Assembly: GCA_945877255.1 (NCBI GenBank)
Contig: CAMCRE010000001.1
Coordinates: 1 to 64,000, forward strand
Reading direction: 5' to 3'
Length of the DNA: 64,000 nt
Source: an uncultured Erysipelotrichaceae bacterium
Lineage (GTDB): Bacteria; Bacillota_I; Bacilli_A; Erysipelotrichales; Erysipelotrichaceae
Numbering within the stretch: the first letter of the stretch is position 1; each line of letters starts with the position of its first letter. The notes beneath the pieces are model-generated. The model had not been told where the DNA came from, did no database searches, and saw only the letters and a list, made by a program, of their open reading frames with translations. Shown here piece after piece: positions 47,367 to 56,988 of this stretch. Both the position numbers and the translations under genes were made by a program.

Positions 47367-49485
47367 ACAAAAAAATGATATTATTTTAAAAATCATTTCA
47401 ATAGCACTGATTTTTTTAACACTTGTTGCTGTATTACAACTCGGTCTTGTAGGTCGTTTTGTTGATGATGTTTCACATTATATGTTTGGTTACTACAAAT
47501 ATGTCGTGTATACGCAATTAATTTTTAATTGTGGGTATTATGCGTGGAAAAATCATATATTTAAAATTAATAAAACAGTTTTCTCATTAAATTTAGTTAT
47601 TTTTGCGATTTTTATGCTGATTACAGTATTTACTTCAAATAAAGTGGGAATGGCATCATTTAATTTAACTACACCTAATCATTCAGTTGGATTAGTGTTT
47701 ACATTACTATATGCCATTATTTCTAGTTTGGTTGGACAGTTTGGCGTAGTATTATTCGCTGTGATATTATTATTGGTAGGAATAGTGCTTTATTTTGGGA
47801 AAGCATTTATTGAAAATAAATATTTTACAACTAAAGAAAGCATTAAAAATTATCAAGAAGTACAGAAAAGTAAAAAAGAAGAAAAAGAACGAAAAATGCC
47901 GTTTTATGATTTACGTAAAGCAAAAAAACAAGAAAGTGTATTTATTACATTAGAAGATGATAATAAAGTACATCATACTGTTTCAGATGTGAAGCAAGAT
48001 AAGATGATTATACCGGTCATTGAACCTATGCAACCTCAAGAAGATGGTATACGTGAAGCGACACCTGTAAAACAACAAAAGAAAAATGATGATTATGATT
48101 TACCAAAATTAGATTTATTAAAAGAAGGTAAACAAAAAGCACATGAGGTTAATTATCGTAAAGCACAAGAAAATAGTGTGAAAATTATTGATATCTTGAA
48201 ACAATTTCAAATTAATGCTAAGGTTGCTAACATTAGTATTGGACCAACAGTAACACGATTTGAAATTGTGCCAGAACAAGGTGTGCGTATTAATCGAATT
48301 GCAACATTGCAACATGATATTAAAATGGCACTTGCTGCTAAACATTTACGTATCGAAGCACCTATTCCAGGAAAAAGTGCGGTTGGAATTGAAGTTCCTA
48401 ATATTGAAAAAGAGATGGTTTATATGAAACAAGTAATGGCGTCTGTCAGCAACAAAAATAGTAAGTTATTATTTGTTTTAGGGAAAGATTTAACTGGTAA
48501 TGCAATATATGGGGAATTAAATAAAATGCCACATTTATTAGTTGCCGGTTCTACTGGAAGTGGTAAGTCTGTTTGTATTAATAGTATCATTACTTCTGTT
48601 TTATTAAGATCAACACCTGATGAAGTAAGAATTTTATTAATCGATCCTAAAAAAGTAGAATTTACACCATATAAGTCGATTCCACATTTAGTTGCACCAA
48701 TTATTACAGATGCGAATAAAGCAGCGCGTGCTTTAGAAGTTGTAGTGGCAGAAATGGATCGTCGATATGATTTATTTGCCGAATACGGTGTTAAAAATAT
48801 GAGTGGGTATTCTGAACTTCGTCAAAAAAATCCTGATATTGAACCAATGCCGTTTATAATGGTTGTAATTGATGAATTAGCTGATTTGATGCTTGTTGCA
48901 AGTAAGAAAGTTGAAGCAAGTATTCAAAGAATTACGCAACTTGCACGTGCGGCGGGAATACATTTAATTGTGGCGACACAAAGACCATCTGTTGATGTTA
49001 TTACAGGAGTCATTAAATCTAATATTCCTTCTAGAATAGCGTTTGCTGTATCTAGTTCAATTGATTCACGTACGATTTTAGATGAATCAGGAGCTGAAAA
49101 ATTGCTAGGAAATGGGGATATGTTATACATACCTATCGGAGAACAAAATCCTATTCGTGTTCAAGGTGTATATGTATCAGATGAAGAAGTGGAAAGTATC
49201 TGTGAACACACATTAAAATATGGAGATGTGGAATACATGGATGTGTTTATGCAGTTAGAACAATTAGATAGTATTGCAGATAATGGACCAACTTTAAGTG
49301 ATGAGTTATATGTTGAAGTTCGCAACTACGTTATTAGTACGCAGCAAGCAAGTGCTAGTAATATTCAAGCACGTTTTGGGATTGGCTACCCACGTGCTAA
49401 TAAATTAATGAACATGTTGGAGGTTAATGGTGTTATCGGACCAAAAAACGGGACGAAGCCACGCGAAATTTTAATTAATAATTAG
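47359..49485 (+). CDS. ftsK: DNA translocase FtsK/SpoIIIE
   Basis: A 708-residue septal DNA pump. About four N-terminal helices (to residue ~155), a charged linker, and the motor domain with AGSTGSGKSV (about 396-405), RILLIDPKKVEF and FIMVVIDELADLM. The C-terminal gamma winged helix (last 65 residues: SASNIQARFGIGYPRANKLMNMLE) reads KOPS-like sites. It clears chromosomal DNA from the division septum. Confidence 0.95.
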   Translation: MAKQKNDIILKIISIALIFLTLVAVLQLGLVGRFVDDVSHYMFGYYKYVVYTQLIFNCGYYAWKNHIFKINKTVFSLNLVIFAIFMLITVFTSNKVGMASFNLTTPNHSVGLVFTLLYAIISSLVGQFGVVLFAVILLLVGIVLYFGKAFIENKYFTTKESIKNYQEVQKSKKEEKERKMPFYDLRKAKKQESVFITLEDDNKVHHTVSDVKQDKMIIPVIEPMQPQEDGIREATPVKQQKKNDDYDLPKLDLLKEGKQKAHEVNYRKAQENSVKIIDILKQFQINAKVANISIGPTVTRFEIVPEQGVRINRIATLQHDIKMALAAKHLRIEAPIPGKSAVGIEVPNIEKEMVYMKQVMASVSNKNSKLLFVLGKDLTGNAIYGELNKMPHLLVAGSTGSGKSVCINSIITSVLLRSTPDEVRILLIDPKKVEFTPYKSIPHLVAPIITDANKAARALEVVVAEMDRRYDLFAEYGVKNMSGYSELRQKNPDIEPMPFIMVVIDELADLMLVASKKVEASIQRITQLARAAGIHLIVATQRPSVDVITGVIKSNIPSRIAFAVSSSIDSRTILDESGAEKLLGNGDMLYIPIGEQNPIRVQGVYVSDEEVESICEHTLKYGDVEYMDVFMQLEQLDSIADNGPTLSDELYVEVRNYVISTQQASASNIQARFGIGYPRANKLMNMLEVNGVIGPKNGTKPREILINN

Positions 49486-49499
49486 AGAGAAGGTGAAAT

Positions 49500-50411
49500 A
49501 TGGAATTCTTAAAACAAATTTCAGTTTGGTCAACGCTAAAGTTTTTGTTTGATTTTAGTATTATATGGATGTTGATATATGGGATTATGCGTTTATTACG
49601 TAATAATGATCGTGCCGCACAAATTTTCAAAGGATTATTGATTTTAATTTTTGCACGATATGTAGTTAATTTAATTGGTTTAAAATTAACATCACGCATT
49701 TTAGCGGAATTTCTAAATTGGGGTGTGTTGTTAGTTGTAATTATATTTTCACCAGAAATTAGAAATGCGTTAGAAAACGTTGGGAAAAAATCTTTTTTCA
49801 ATAAAAATATTAAATTATTAGAAAAAGATAAAAATGTATTAATTCATGAATTAGTAAGTGCAGTAACGGAATTATCAAATAGCAACACAGGAGCACTCAT
49901 TACGATTGAAATGAAAGATTCTTTAAAAGAATACTATACGAATGGTATTTTAGTAGATGCAAAAGTTACTAAAGCATTATTAGGAAATATTTTTTATCCT
50001 AAAACACCGTTGCATGATGGGGCTGTAATTATTCAAGGTGATAAAATTATGGCTGCTTCGGTATTCTTTTTACCGACGACTAAGCATGTCCAATCAAAAT
50101 ACGGTGCAAGACATCGTGCAGCACTTGGTATTAGTGAAGTAAGTGATAGCTTAACGATAGTTGTAAGTGAAGAAACGGGTGATGTTTCAGTTGCAGTTTA
50201 CGGTAAAATTCATAAAATGACAATAGCACAATTAGAAGATTATTTAATTAAAGCATTAGAAACCGAAACTAAAAAAGATAATGTGGGTGTTATTCGTCAT
50301 TATTTAGAAAATCCAATTGAGGTTAATCATCACGATAAATTCACAAAAACGGAGATGGTTGATGGAGAATTAGTCAATATTTATTATCGACCATTTGGAG
50401 GTAAGAAATAA
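49500..50411 (+). CDS. cdaA: Diadenylate cyclase CdaA
   Basis: A 303-residue membrane enzyme with three N-terminal helices. The DAC domain (about 100-270) has the DGA motif in LHDGAVIIQGD and RHR in YGARHRAALGIS. It makes c-di-AMP from two ATP. It overlaps the next start by 1 nt, the cdaA-cdaR pair; glmM, usually third, is not in the window. Confidence 0.95.
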   Translation: MEFLKQISVWSTLKFLFDFSIIWMLIYGIMRLLRNNDRAAQIFKGLLILIFARYVVNLIGLKLTSRILAEFLNWGVLLVVIIFSPEIRNALENVGKKSFFNKNIKLLEKDKNVLIHELVSAVTELSNSNTGALITIEMKDSLKEYYTNGILVDAKVTKALLGNIFYPKTPLHDGAVIIQGDKIMAASVFFLPTTKHVQSKYGARHRAALGISEVSDSLTIVVSEETGDVSVAVYGKIHKMTIAQLEDYLIKALETETKKDNVGVIRHYLENPIEVNHHDKFTKTEMVDGELVNIYYRPFGGKK

Positions 50412-51670
50412 TGGATAAACTACGATGGATTAGGTTGTTACTTGAAAAATTATCGTCATTTATCGATCGTGTTGCCACTGATGCGAAACATGCAAAAATA
50501 GTTTCTTTTGTGTTGGCGTTGCTTTTAGTAGGAATTATCGGGTTATCAGATGGCATAACGTCGTTGTTTGACATTAATTATCGCTCAGGAGTGGTGCTTT
50601 CAGATTTACCATTACAAACACAAAGTGATGAAACGCAATTTGAAGTTGTTGGATTACCAACATCTGTGGATGCTTCATTAGTAGGGGATTTAGCAGAGCT
50701 ACAAGATATTGTTTCAAAAAGAAGTATTAAAGTTGGCGTCGACTTAACAAAACTGGGGGAAGGAACGCATGTTGTTAAATTAATTGCAACTGGTGCTACT
50801 GAAAACGTTAAAGTTAATTTAAATCCAAGTACTGTTAATGTTGTGATCCGAAAAAAGATTGCAAAATCATATAAATTTAAGTATGATATTATTAACGAAA
50901 ATACTGACGAAGAATTATTTTATGGTGTACCTAGTTTTAGTTCAGATACAGTCGAAGTATTAGCGAGTGAATTTAATCATGAAAAAATTAAGTATATCAC
51001 TGCGTTAGTAAACGTTGATAAAGCGATAAGCGACATTGACGCTAAAACAACATACGGTGCATATGATGAAAATGGTACGAAATTAAACGTGACAATTAGT
51101 GCGGTTGATCAAGTTGTGAAAGTTGCCATTCACAAGCCAAAAAAGGAAGTACCGATAAAGGCTAAATTGTTGGGGCAACTTAAAGATAGCAAAAAAGCAG
51201 TAGATTCGATTAGTCTTTCTGAAAGCTCAACTACATTATTTGGAAAAGCGGATGTTTTAAAAAATCTACAATTTGCGGAGGTAATTATACCACTAGAACA
51301 AGTAAGTGGTAATGACCGTCTGCAATTGCCAGTTACACTAATTAATGGAATAAGTAGTTCTACAGTTTCACGTGTAAATGTTTCAATTACATTAGCAGAA
51401 AGAAAAACAAAACAGTCTAGTATTCCGATTATAGTTAAAAATTTAGCGGATAATTATGTTGTTAAATTAGTTCAAAATGCACTTGATGCTGAAATTAGTG
51501 GAACACAATCACAATTATCAAAAATAAATAATGATAATTTAAAACTAGTTGTCGATCTTGCAAACGTGAAAGAAGGGGAATATACACTGCCTGTAACAGT
51601 TGAAAAACCGTCTTTAATTAACGTTAATTTGGCTACACAAACAGTTAAAGTAATAATTACTGCTAAATAA
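50411..51670 (+). CDS. cdaR: CdaA regulatory protein CdaR (YbbR domains)
   Basis: A 419-residue protein with an N-terminal membrane helix (about 35-56) and four extracellular YbbR repeats (about 65-150, 155-240, 245-330, 335-417). CdaR controls the cyclase CdaA. The frame starts in the cdaA stop (TAATG). Confidence 0.88.
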   Translation: MDKLRWIRLLLEKLSSFIDRVATDAKHAKIVSFVLALLLVGIIGLSDGITSLFDINYRSGVVLSDLPLQTQSDETQFEVVGLPTSVDASLVGDLAELQDIVSKRSIKVGVDLTKLGEGTHVVKLIATGATENVKVNLNPSTVNVVIRKKIAKSYKFKYDIINENTDEELFYGVPSFSSDTVEVLASEFNHEKIKYITALVNVDKAISDIDAKTTYGAYDENGTKLNVTISAVDQVVKVAIHKPKKEVPIKAKLLGQLKDSKKAVDSISLSESSTTLFGKADVLKNLQFAEVIIPLEQVSGNDRLQLPVTLINGISSSTVSRVNVSITLAERKTKQSSIPIIVKNLADNYVVKLVQNALDAEISGTQSQLSKINNDNLKLVVDLANVKEGEYTLPVTVEKPSLINVNLATQTVKVIITAK

Positions 51671-51680
51671 TGTTTATTAC

Positions 51681-51752
51681 TTTACACATTTATATATAAA
51701 TGTTATAATCATAAAGAGTAAATACAAATTTACTCCTTGTTTCGTAAGAAAC
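51681..51752 (+). promoter_or_regulatory. Promoter and structured leader of rpsF-ssb-rpsR
   Basis: TTTACA (51681-51686) and TATAAT (51704-51709) have the ideal 17-nt spacer. The leader holds two hairpins: GAGTAAAT/ATTTACTC (51716-51735), and TTGTTTC with GAAACCAA (about 51737-51755), with a bulged C. Bacterial S6:S18 leaders bind the protein pair for feedback control; I see no clear CCG match, so the class is uncertain. Confidence 0.6.
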
Positions 51753-51778
51753 CAATTGACCATAAGGAGGTGTACAAA

Positions 51779-52066
51779 ATGAAAAAATACGAAATTATGT
51801 ACATTGTAAATTCTTCATTAGAAGCTAGTAAATCAGCTGAAGTAATTGAGAACTTACATGCGATTATTACATCAAACAACGGTGTAATTGATAATGTAGA
51901 TGACTGGGGTGTAAGAGAGTTTGCGTATGAAATCAATAAACAAACAAAAGGACACTATGTAGTTTTAACAGTAACTGCACCAGTAGAAGCAATTTCTGAA
52001 TTTGATCGTTTATCACGTATTAACAGTAATGTTGTTCGTACGATGATTATTCGTTTAGAAGATTAA
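51779..52066 (+). CDS. rpsF: 30S ribosomal protein S6
   Basis: A 95-residue protein. MKKYEIMYIVNSSLEASKSAE and WGVREFAYEINKQTKGHYVVL are typical. ATG 51779 is chosen as AAGGAGG (51764-51770) lies upstream. First gene of the rpsF-ssb-rpsR operon. Confidence 0.97.
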   Translation: MKKYEIMYIVNSSLEASKSAEVIENLHAIITSNNGVIDNVDDWGVREFAYEINKQTKGHYVVLTVTAPVEAISEFDRLSRINSNVVRTMIIRLED

Positions 52067-52075
52067 GAGGTTAAT

Positions 52076-52534
52076 ATGATTAATCGTGTTATTTTAACTG
52101 GAAGATTAACAGATAACCCACAAATCAGAAATACTACAACAAAACTTGCGAGTTTCACAATAGCTGTAGGTCGTCGTTTTCACCAACAAAATCAACCACA
52201 AGCTGATTTTATTCGTTGTGTTGCTTTTGGTAAATTAGCTGAGTTAATTGAGCAATACGTTACTAAAGGTATGATGATTGGTGTAGAAGGTAGAATTCAA
52301 ACTGGTAGTTATGATGATGCTACAACAGGAAAAAAAGTTTATACAACTGATGTAGTTTGTGATAATGTGCAGTTTTTAGAATCTAAAAAATCAGCAAATG
52401 ATGCAAATTCACAGGCTTACAATTTTTCATCAGAACCAAGTGTACAATCAGAAAATTTTTCGATTAATGTAGAATCATCTGATTCACAAGAATATGAAAA
52501 TTTAGGTCTTGCAAGTGATGATTTACCATTTTAA
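52076..52534 (+). CDS. ssb: Single-stranded DNA-binding protein
   Basis: A 152-residue SSB. The OB fold (1-105) has [20 protein letters not shown] and [22 protein letters not shown] disordered linker ends with the protein-interaction tip DDLPF. Located between rpsF and rpsR, as in most Bacillota. Confidence 0.97.
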   Translation: MINRVILTGRLTDNPQIRNTTTKLASFTIAVGRRFHQQNQPQADFIRCVAFGKLAELIEQYVTKGMMIGVEGRIQTGSYDDATTGKKVYTTDVVCDNVQFLESKKSANDANSQAYNFSSEPSVQSENFSINVESSDSQEYENLGLASDDLPF

Positions 52535-52548
52535 TGAAAGGAGATACT

Positions 52549-52779
52549 ATGTCATTTAAAAAACAAAGAGTAGGAAGAAAAAAAGTTTGTTATTTTACTA
52601 AAAACAAAATTGAAAAAATTGACTATAAAGACGTTGAATTATTAAAACGTTTTATTGCACCAAACGGTAAAATTGTTTCTCGTAGAGTAAGTGGAACAAA
52701 AGCTAAATACCAAAGATTATTAGCTACTGCAATTAAACGTGCACGTCAAATGGCGTTATTACCATATATTAGCGATTAA
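52549..52779 (+). CDS. rpsR: 30S ribosomal protein S18
   Basis: A 76-residue protein, with [32 protein letters not shown] 52549 follows AAAGGAG (52537-52543). Zinc-type cysteine is limited to one Cys (KVCYF). Confidence 0.97.
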   Translation: MSFKKQRVGRKKVCYFTKNKIEKIDYKDVELLKRFIAPNGKIVSRRVSGTKAKYQRLLATAIKRARQMALLPYISD

Positions 52780-52787
52780 ATATATTT

Positions 52788-52822
52788 AAAGAATGTGAAA
52801 TTTGATTCACATTCTTTTTTCG
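52788..52822 (+). terminator. Terminator of rpsF-ssb-rpsR
   Basis: AAAGAATGTGAA (52788-52799) pairs with TTCACATTCTTT (52806-52817), followed by TTT. Confidence 0.88.
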
Positions 52823-52833
52823 TAGTATATAAA

Positions 52834-52862
52834 AAAGTTACTGATTAGCGTCAGTAACTTTT
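52834..52862 (-). terminator. Terminator of the minus-strand methyltransferase gene
   Basis: AAAGTTACTGA and TCAGTAACTTTT enclose TTAGCG. T-runs exist on both sides, so it works for the minus-strand operon and may also back up rpsR. Confidence 0.8.
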
Positions 52863-53733
52863 ATTTTTTATACCATTTGCCATATATACCACAAGGTAAT
52901 AAATTTTGATTGCTTGAGATAGGTAATGTATTTTCACCAGTTTCAATAACCCCTTCAGGATGTTTTTTTAATACGGTATTCGATAACAGATTATTTAAAA
53001 CTAATGGAGAAAAACCTGTTGTATAACAATTAACTAAAAAGAATAATGGATCATTATCCAAAATATCAAGACATTTTGTGATTAATTCAAAAATTTGTTC
53101 TTCAATTTTCCAAACTTCTTTATTAGGTCCTCTACCATAACTTGGAGGATCCATTAAAATACCATGATAAGTATTACCGCGTCTTTTCTCTCTCGCCACA
53201 AATTTTATAACATCATCAACAATAAAACGAATTTCATTGTTTTGTAGGTTATTTAAATCACGATTTTCTTTAGCCCAATTCACCATACCTTTGCTGGCAT
53301 CAACATGGACGACCTTAGCACCAGCACTACTACAAGCCATTGTTGCACAACCAGTATACGCAAATAAATTGAGAACACGAATTTCTCGGTTTTCGTTTTT
53401 GATTAAATTCATCATAAAATCCCAATTACTTGCTTGCTCTGGAAAAATTCCAGTGTGTTTAAATCCAGTAGGGGAAACTTTGAATTTTAGGTGCTTGTAA
53501 TTAATTGTCCAAAATTCTTGTACGTGTTTTTTAAATTCCCAACTTCCACCACCATTGTTTGATCGATGATAATGGGCGTGAGGATTATTCCACAATTTAA
53601 TATTTTTTTGAATTGGCCATAATGCTTGTGGGTCGGGTCTTCTTAAAATAATATCATTCCATCGTTCAAGTTTTTCTTTATTACCACAATCGATTAATTC
53701 GTAGTCAAACCATTCTTTAGCAATCTGATTCAT
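52861..53733 (-). CDS. Class I SAM-dependent methyltransferase (RlmI-like)
   Basis: A 290-residue methyltransferase. The SAM site is VLNLFAYTGCATMACSSAGA with VHVDASKGM, and the catalytic motif is ILMDPPSYGRG, as in the Methyltrans_SAM family including RlmI/RlmK. An N-terminal PUA domain of RlmI is not evident; residues 1-100 instead have WPIQKNIKLWNNPHAHYHRSNNGGGSWEF. The rRNA target is inferred. It overlaps the DegV gene by 17 nt. Confidence 0.85.
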   Translation of the reverse strand: MNQIAKEWFDYELIDCGNKEKLERWNDIILRRPDPQALWPIQKNIKLWNNPHAHYHRSNNGGGSWEFKKHVQEFWTINYKHLKFKVSPTGFKHTGIFPEQASNWDFMMNLIKNENREIRVLNLFAYTGCATMACSSAGAKVVHVDASKGMVNWAKENRDLNNLQNNEIRFIVDDVIKFVAREKRRGNTYHGILMDPPSYGRGPNKEVWKIEEQIFELITKCLDILDNDPLFFLVNCYTTGFSPLVLNNLLSNTVLKKHPEGVIETGENTLPISSNQNLLPCGIYGKWYKK

Positions 53734-54592
53734 TGTTAGTGTTTACCTCAATAGTAGGATAATACTGAATAGCGATTGAACCTAGTCCAGTGTGGACAGC
53801 TACTGGTGCTATCAAATTAGAGATCATAATTGATGTGTTGTGGAAAATTTCTTCTAATTCTAATTTTATTTGCTTAGCATATTCTAGTGCATCAACATGT
53901 ATAACATGGATATGGTATTTTTCTTTAATGTTTTCTTTCATTAAATCAATTGTTTGTTTTAATAGTTTTGCTTGTGTGCGTGCTTTTCCGATAGCGTCAA
54001 TTTTACCATTAGTTGACACATTTAAGTGTAACCAAGGTTTGATTTTTAATAGTCCAGCAATTGAAGCAGCAAAACCAGTCAAGCGACCACTTTTAATTAG
54101 TTGATCACAACTTGCAGGGATAATAAATGTATCACTGTTTTTTATGATGTATTCGCAATGTGAAACAATTTCTTCAATAGTGTAATTGTTGTCATACATT
54201 TTTTTTGCTTCTGTAATGCAATATTGTTGAATGTATGCTGTAGAATAACAATCAACGTAAATTATTTCTAAATTGTGCTGTTTTGCAAGTAGTGCAAATG
54301 TATCTGCTGTTGATGAAATACCACGTGTAATACAAACGCAAAATACACGTTGGTATCCTTCATGTACTAGTTTTTCAAATAATGAATCAATTAATCCAGC
54401 AGAAGGTAATGAAGTTTTAATAATTGTGTTTGATTTAAGTAACGTATTAATTTCATTATATGTAATTTCTTCTAAATCTAATTTTGAATGATTATCATAA
54501 ATAATTTGTAGTGGAACGCTGAAGATTCCTTTTTCAAGTGATTCTTGTATAGACAATCCAGTACCAGAATCAGTAATAAATGCTGTTTTCAA
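53717..54592 (-). CDS. DegV family fatty acid-binding protein
   Basis: About 291 residues. TAFITDSGTGL and TIIKTSLPSAG carry the lipid-binding Ser/Thr, and VYVDCYSTA, CDQLIKSGRL follow. DegV/FakB proteins present fatty acids to the FakA kinase; no fakA is here. I prefer TTG at 54592: GGAGG lies 8 nt before it, while ATG 54598 is too close and ATG 54613 overlaps a TATAAT -10 (54606-54611 region). Confidence 0.88.
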   Translation of the reverse strand: MKTAFITDSGTGLSIQESLEKGIFSVPLQIIYDNHSKLDLEEITYNEINTLLKSNTIIKTSLPSAGLIDSLFEKLVHEGYQRVFCVCITRGISSTADTFALLAKQHNLEIIYVDCYSTAYIQQYCITEAKKMYDNNYTIEEIVSHCEYIIKNSDTFIIPASCDQLIKSGRLTGFAASIAGLLKIKPWLHLNVSTNGKIDAIGKARTQAKLLKQTIDLMKENIKEKYHIHVIHVDALEYAKQIKLELEEIFHNTSIMISNLIAPVAVHTGLGSIAIQYYPTIEVNTNNESDC

Positions 54593-54655
54593 TGTCATCT
54601 CCTCCAATATCATTATACACTATTTATAGTTCTTTGATAAAGCGTATCGCTTGTT

Positions 54656-54684
54656 TTGAAAAAATTGTGATGGTATAATATAGT
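54656..54684 (+). promoter_or_regulatory. Promoter of the thioredoxin-like lipoprotein gene
   Basis: TTGAAA (54656-54661) and TATAGT (54679-54684) with 17-nt spacing, followed by AAAGGAG. It is divergent to the DegV promoter. Confidence 0.55.
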
Positions 54685-54704
54685 ATATCGTAAAGGAGAT
54701 TAAC

Positions 54705-55109
54705 ATGAAAAAATTACTTATTTTATTTTTTGTTTTTATAGTTGGGATAGTAGGATGTGCAAATAAAACTGCAACTAAAATTATTAAACAAGAATACATT
54801 ACAATTGCACAATTAAAAGAAAAAATTGAGAAAAAAGACACTTTTATGTTTGTGGTATCATCTCGTCAATGCTCGCACTGCAATAAATTGACAGCATATT
54901 TAGATAAGTATGAAGCATCTGGTACAATTTATAAATTTGAAGCTTCTACTGCTACGCAAGCTGACATTAGAGAAATTACGACAATGTTTCCGGATTTAAA
55001 TTCAACACCTACAACGATTGTATTTGAAAATGGTACAAAAAAAGAAACAATTGTTGGATTTGAAGAGGCTGTAATGAAAAATGCACTAACAAGTTTTTTC
55101 AATAAGTAA
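54705..55109 (+). CDS. Thioredoxin-like lipoprotein
   Basis: A 134-residue membrane-anchored protein. The lipobox is GIVGC. The thioredoxin fold has the active site CSHC and the cis-Pro motif STPTTIVFENG. It most likely acts as an extracytoplasmic thiol reductase or oxidoreductase. AAAGGAG precedes the start; a poly-T stretch follows downstream. Confidence 0.85.
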   Translation: MKKLLILFFVFIVGIVGCANKTATKIIKQEYITIAQLKEKIEKKDTFMFVVSSRQCSHCNKLTAYLDKYEASGTIYKFEASTATQADIREITTMFPDLNSTPTTIVFENGTKKETIVGFEEAVMKNALTSFFNK

Positions 55110-55163
55110 TTTTAATTTGGTTTTTTTTTCAAAATATGTTACAATAAGTGTGTCGGAGGAATT

Positions 55164-55553
55164 ATGAAACAAGTAGAAAATAATGCTTATTTTTGGCAAA
55201 AACTAGACACATTATTTGTTTCTGCAACGTTCTCAATTATACATAGCAAGCATTCAACGCACAGCGTGTATAAAAATTTAGTGTATCCAGTGAATTATGG
55301 TGTAATTAAAGATGCACACAGTTATGGAAATACTGAAATAGGCGTGTTTAAAGGTTCAAATGATATTCATCGTGTAGATGCTATTGCAGTGAGTATTGAT
55401 ACTTTAGAAAGAGATGCAGATATTAAATTACTAGTAGGTTGCAACGAAGAAGAAACATATAAAATTATGCAGTTTCTAAATGAGACAGAGTTTCAAAAAT
55501 CGATATTAGTTCGTAGAAGTGATGAAATTTCTGAATGGGCTATTTTTGAATAA
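55164..55553 (+). CDS. Inorganic pyrophosphatase-like protein
   Basis: A 129-residue protein with similarity to family I pyrophosphatases at VYKNLVYPVNYGVIKDA. The metal-binding DxDPxDV segment is replaced by YGNTEIGVFKGSND, so catalytic activity is doubtful. Small members of this type occur in Bacillota. The GGAGGAA site is before the ATG. Confidence 0.6.
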   Translation: MKQVENNAYFWQKLDTLFVSATFSIIHSKHSTHSVYKNLVYPVNYGVIKDAHSYGNTEIGVFKGSNDIHRVDAIAVSIDTLERDADIKLLVGCNEEETYKIMQFLNETEFQKSILVRRSDEISEWAIFE

Positions 55554-55593
55554 AGGAAGGTAACTTTCTTTATTTTTAATATAAGGAGATCAT

Positions 55594-56904
55594 ATGAAAA
55601 CAATAATAAAAAAAATGGGTATTAATGGGGAAGGAATTGGTTATATTGATCGTACGCCAGTTTTTATTCCACAAACATTAATTGATGAAGAAGTTGAATT
55701 TAAAGTTGTAAAAAAAGAAGCAAATTATCGTGTTGGAAAAGTTGAGAAAATATTGAAAAAAAATCCAAATCGTATTAATCCAATTAATAAACAAGAATAT
55801 TCGACGGGTGGATTTCCGTATATGATTTGTGAGTATGAAGAGCAAGTTAAATACAAAGAAGCTTATTTAAAAGAGAGTTTAATTAAATATGCCCAAATTA
55901 ATCCTAAATTAATTTCACCATTAATTAAGGCTGATAAAACGACTAAATATCGTAATCAATTAAAGCTTCCGTTTGCGAATGTTGAAGGAAAATTAGTTAC
56001 AGGGATGTATCAAGCGAATTCTAATTATTTTACAAAAATAGACATTAGTAGTATACATGAAGATGGTTTAGAGCGTATTCGAAAAAAAGTGGTATCAATT
56101 TTAAATGAAGAGAATTATTCTGCATATAATTTTAAAATTAAGAAAGGGATGCGTTCGTTAATTATTAGAGGTTTAGATAATCAGTATCAAATTTGTTTAG
56201 TTACGGGTGAAGATGAAATAAAGTTTTCAACAATTGAGAAAATCATGAATATCCCAAATGTTGTTTCACTTGCTCAAAGCATCAATACTGAAAAAAAATC
56301 TGTTGACTTATTCGGTAAGAAAGTACAAGTTTTAGCGGGTGATAAATATATGAAGTTTCTACTGAATGGTTATGAATTGAGTGTAAGTGTGCGCTCTTTT
56401 TTCCAGTTAAACACTTCTCAAGCTGAAAAATTATATCAAGTAGTAGAGCGATTCGTTCCTGCTAAAAATGATTTAATCGTTGAGTCGTATAGTGGAATTG
56501 GTGCGATCTCATTAATGGTAAGTCATAAGGCAAAAGAAGTAATTGGAATTGAAGAAATTAAAGATGCAGTAACAAACGCTAATTTGAATGCACATAACAA
56601 TCATTTACATAATATTTCGTTTTTATGTGCAGATGCTGCTGATAAATTATTGTATTTATCAAAAACAAAAAATATTGATACGTTAATTGTGGATCCGCCA
56701 CGCTCAGGTTTAGACGTTAATATGTTGGCGTGTATAATGAAAAGTAAAATTAAAAATATTGTATATGTTTCTTGTAATCCTGCAACATTGGCTAAAAATT
56801 TATCAATATTAAAAAATCGCTACGATGTTAAAGAGATTATACCGATTGATATGTTTCCACAAACACCACACGTGGAGTGTGTAGTACTGTTGGAAAGAAA
56901 ATAG
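55594..56904 (+). CDS. 23S rRNA (uracil-5)-methyltransferase, RlmCD/RumA type
   Basis: A 436-residue enzyme with an N-terminal TRAM domain (1-55) and a C-terminal methyltransferase. SYSGIGAISLMVS is the SAM site, IVDPPRSGLD and YVSCNPATLAKNL carry the catalytic motif and nucleophilic Cys. The Fe-S cysteines of RlmD are missing (STGGFPYMIC), as in Bacillus RlmCD. AAGGAG lies before the start. Confidence 0.92.
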   Translation: MKTIIKKMGINGEGIGYIDRTPVFIPQTLIDEEVEFKVVKKEANYRVGKVEKILKKNPNRINPINKQEYSTGGFPYMICEYEEQVKYKEAYLKESLIKYAQINPKLISPLIKADKTTKYRNQLKLPFANVEGKLVTGMYQANSNYFTKIDISSIHEDGLERIRKKVVSILNEENYSAYNFKIKKGMRSLIIRGLDNQYQICLVTGEDEIKFSTIEKIMNIPNVVSLAQSINTEKKSVDLFGKKVQVLAGDKYMKFLLNGYELSVSVRSFFQLNTSQAEKLYQVVERFVPAKNDLIVESYSGIGAISLMVSHKAKEVIGIEEIKDAVTNANLNAHNNHLHNISFLCADAADKLLYLSKTKNIDTLIVDPPRSGLDVNMLACIMKSKIKNIVYVSCNPATLAKNLSILKNRYDVKEIIPIDMFPQTPHVECVVLLERK

Positions 56905-56988
56905 GTAGGATACAGTAAATATTCTGATAAATAAAGGATTTCTGAGTGATAATTTAATATACAACCAAAAGATCTTAGAGATGAGTGA

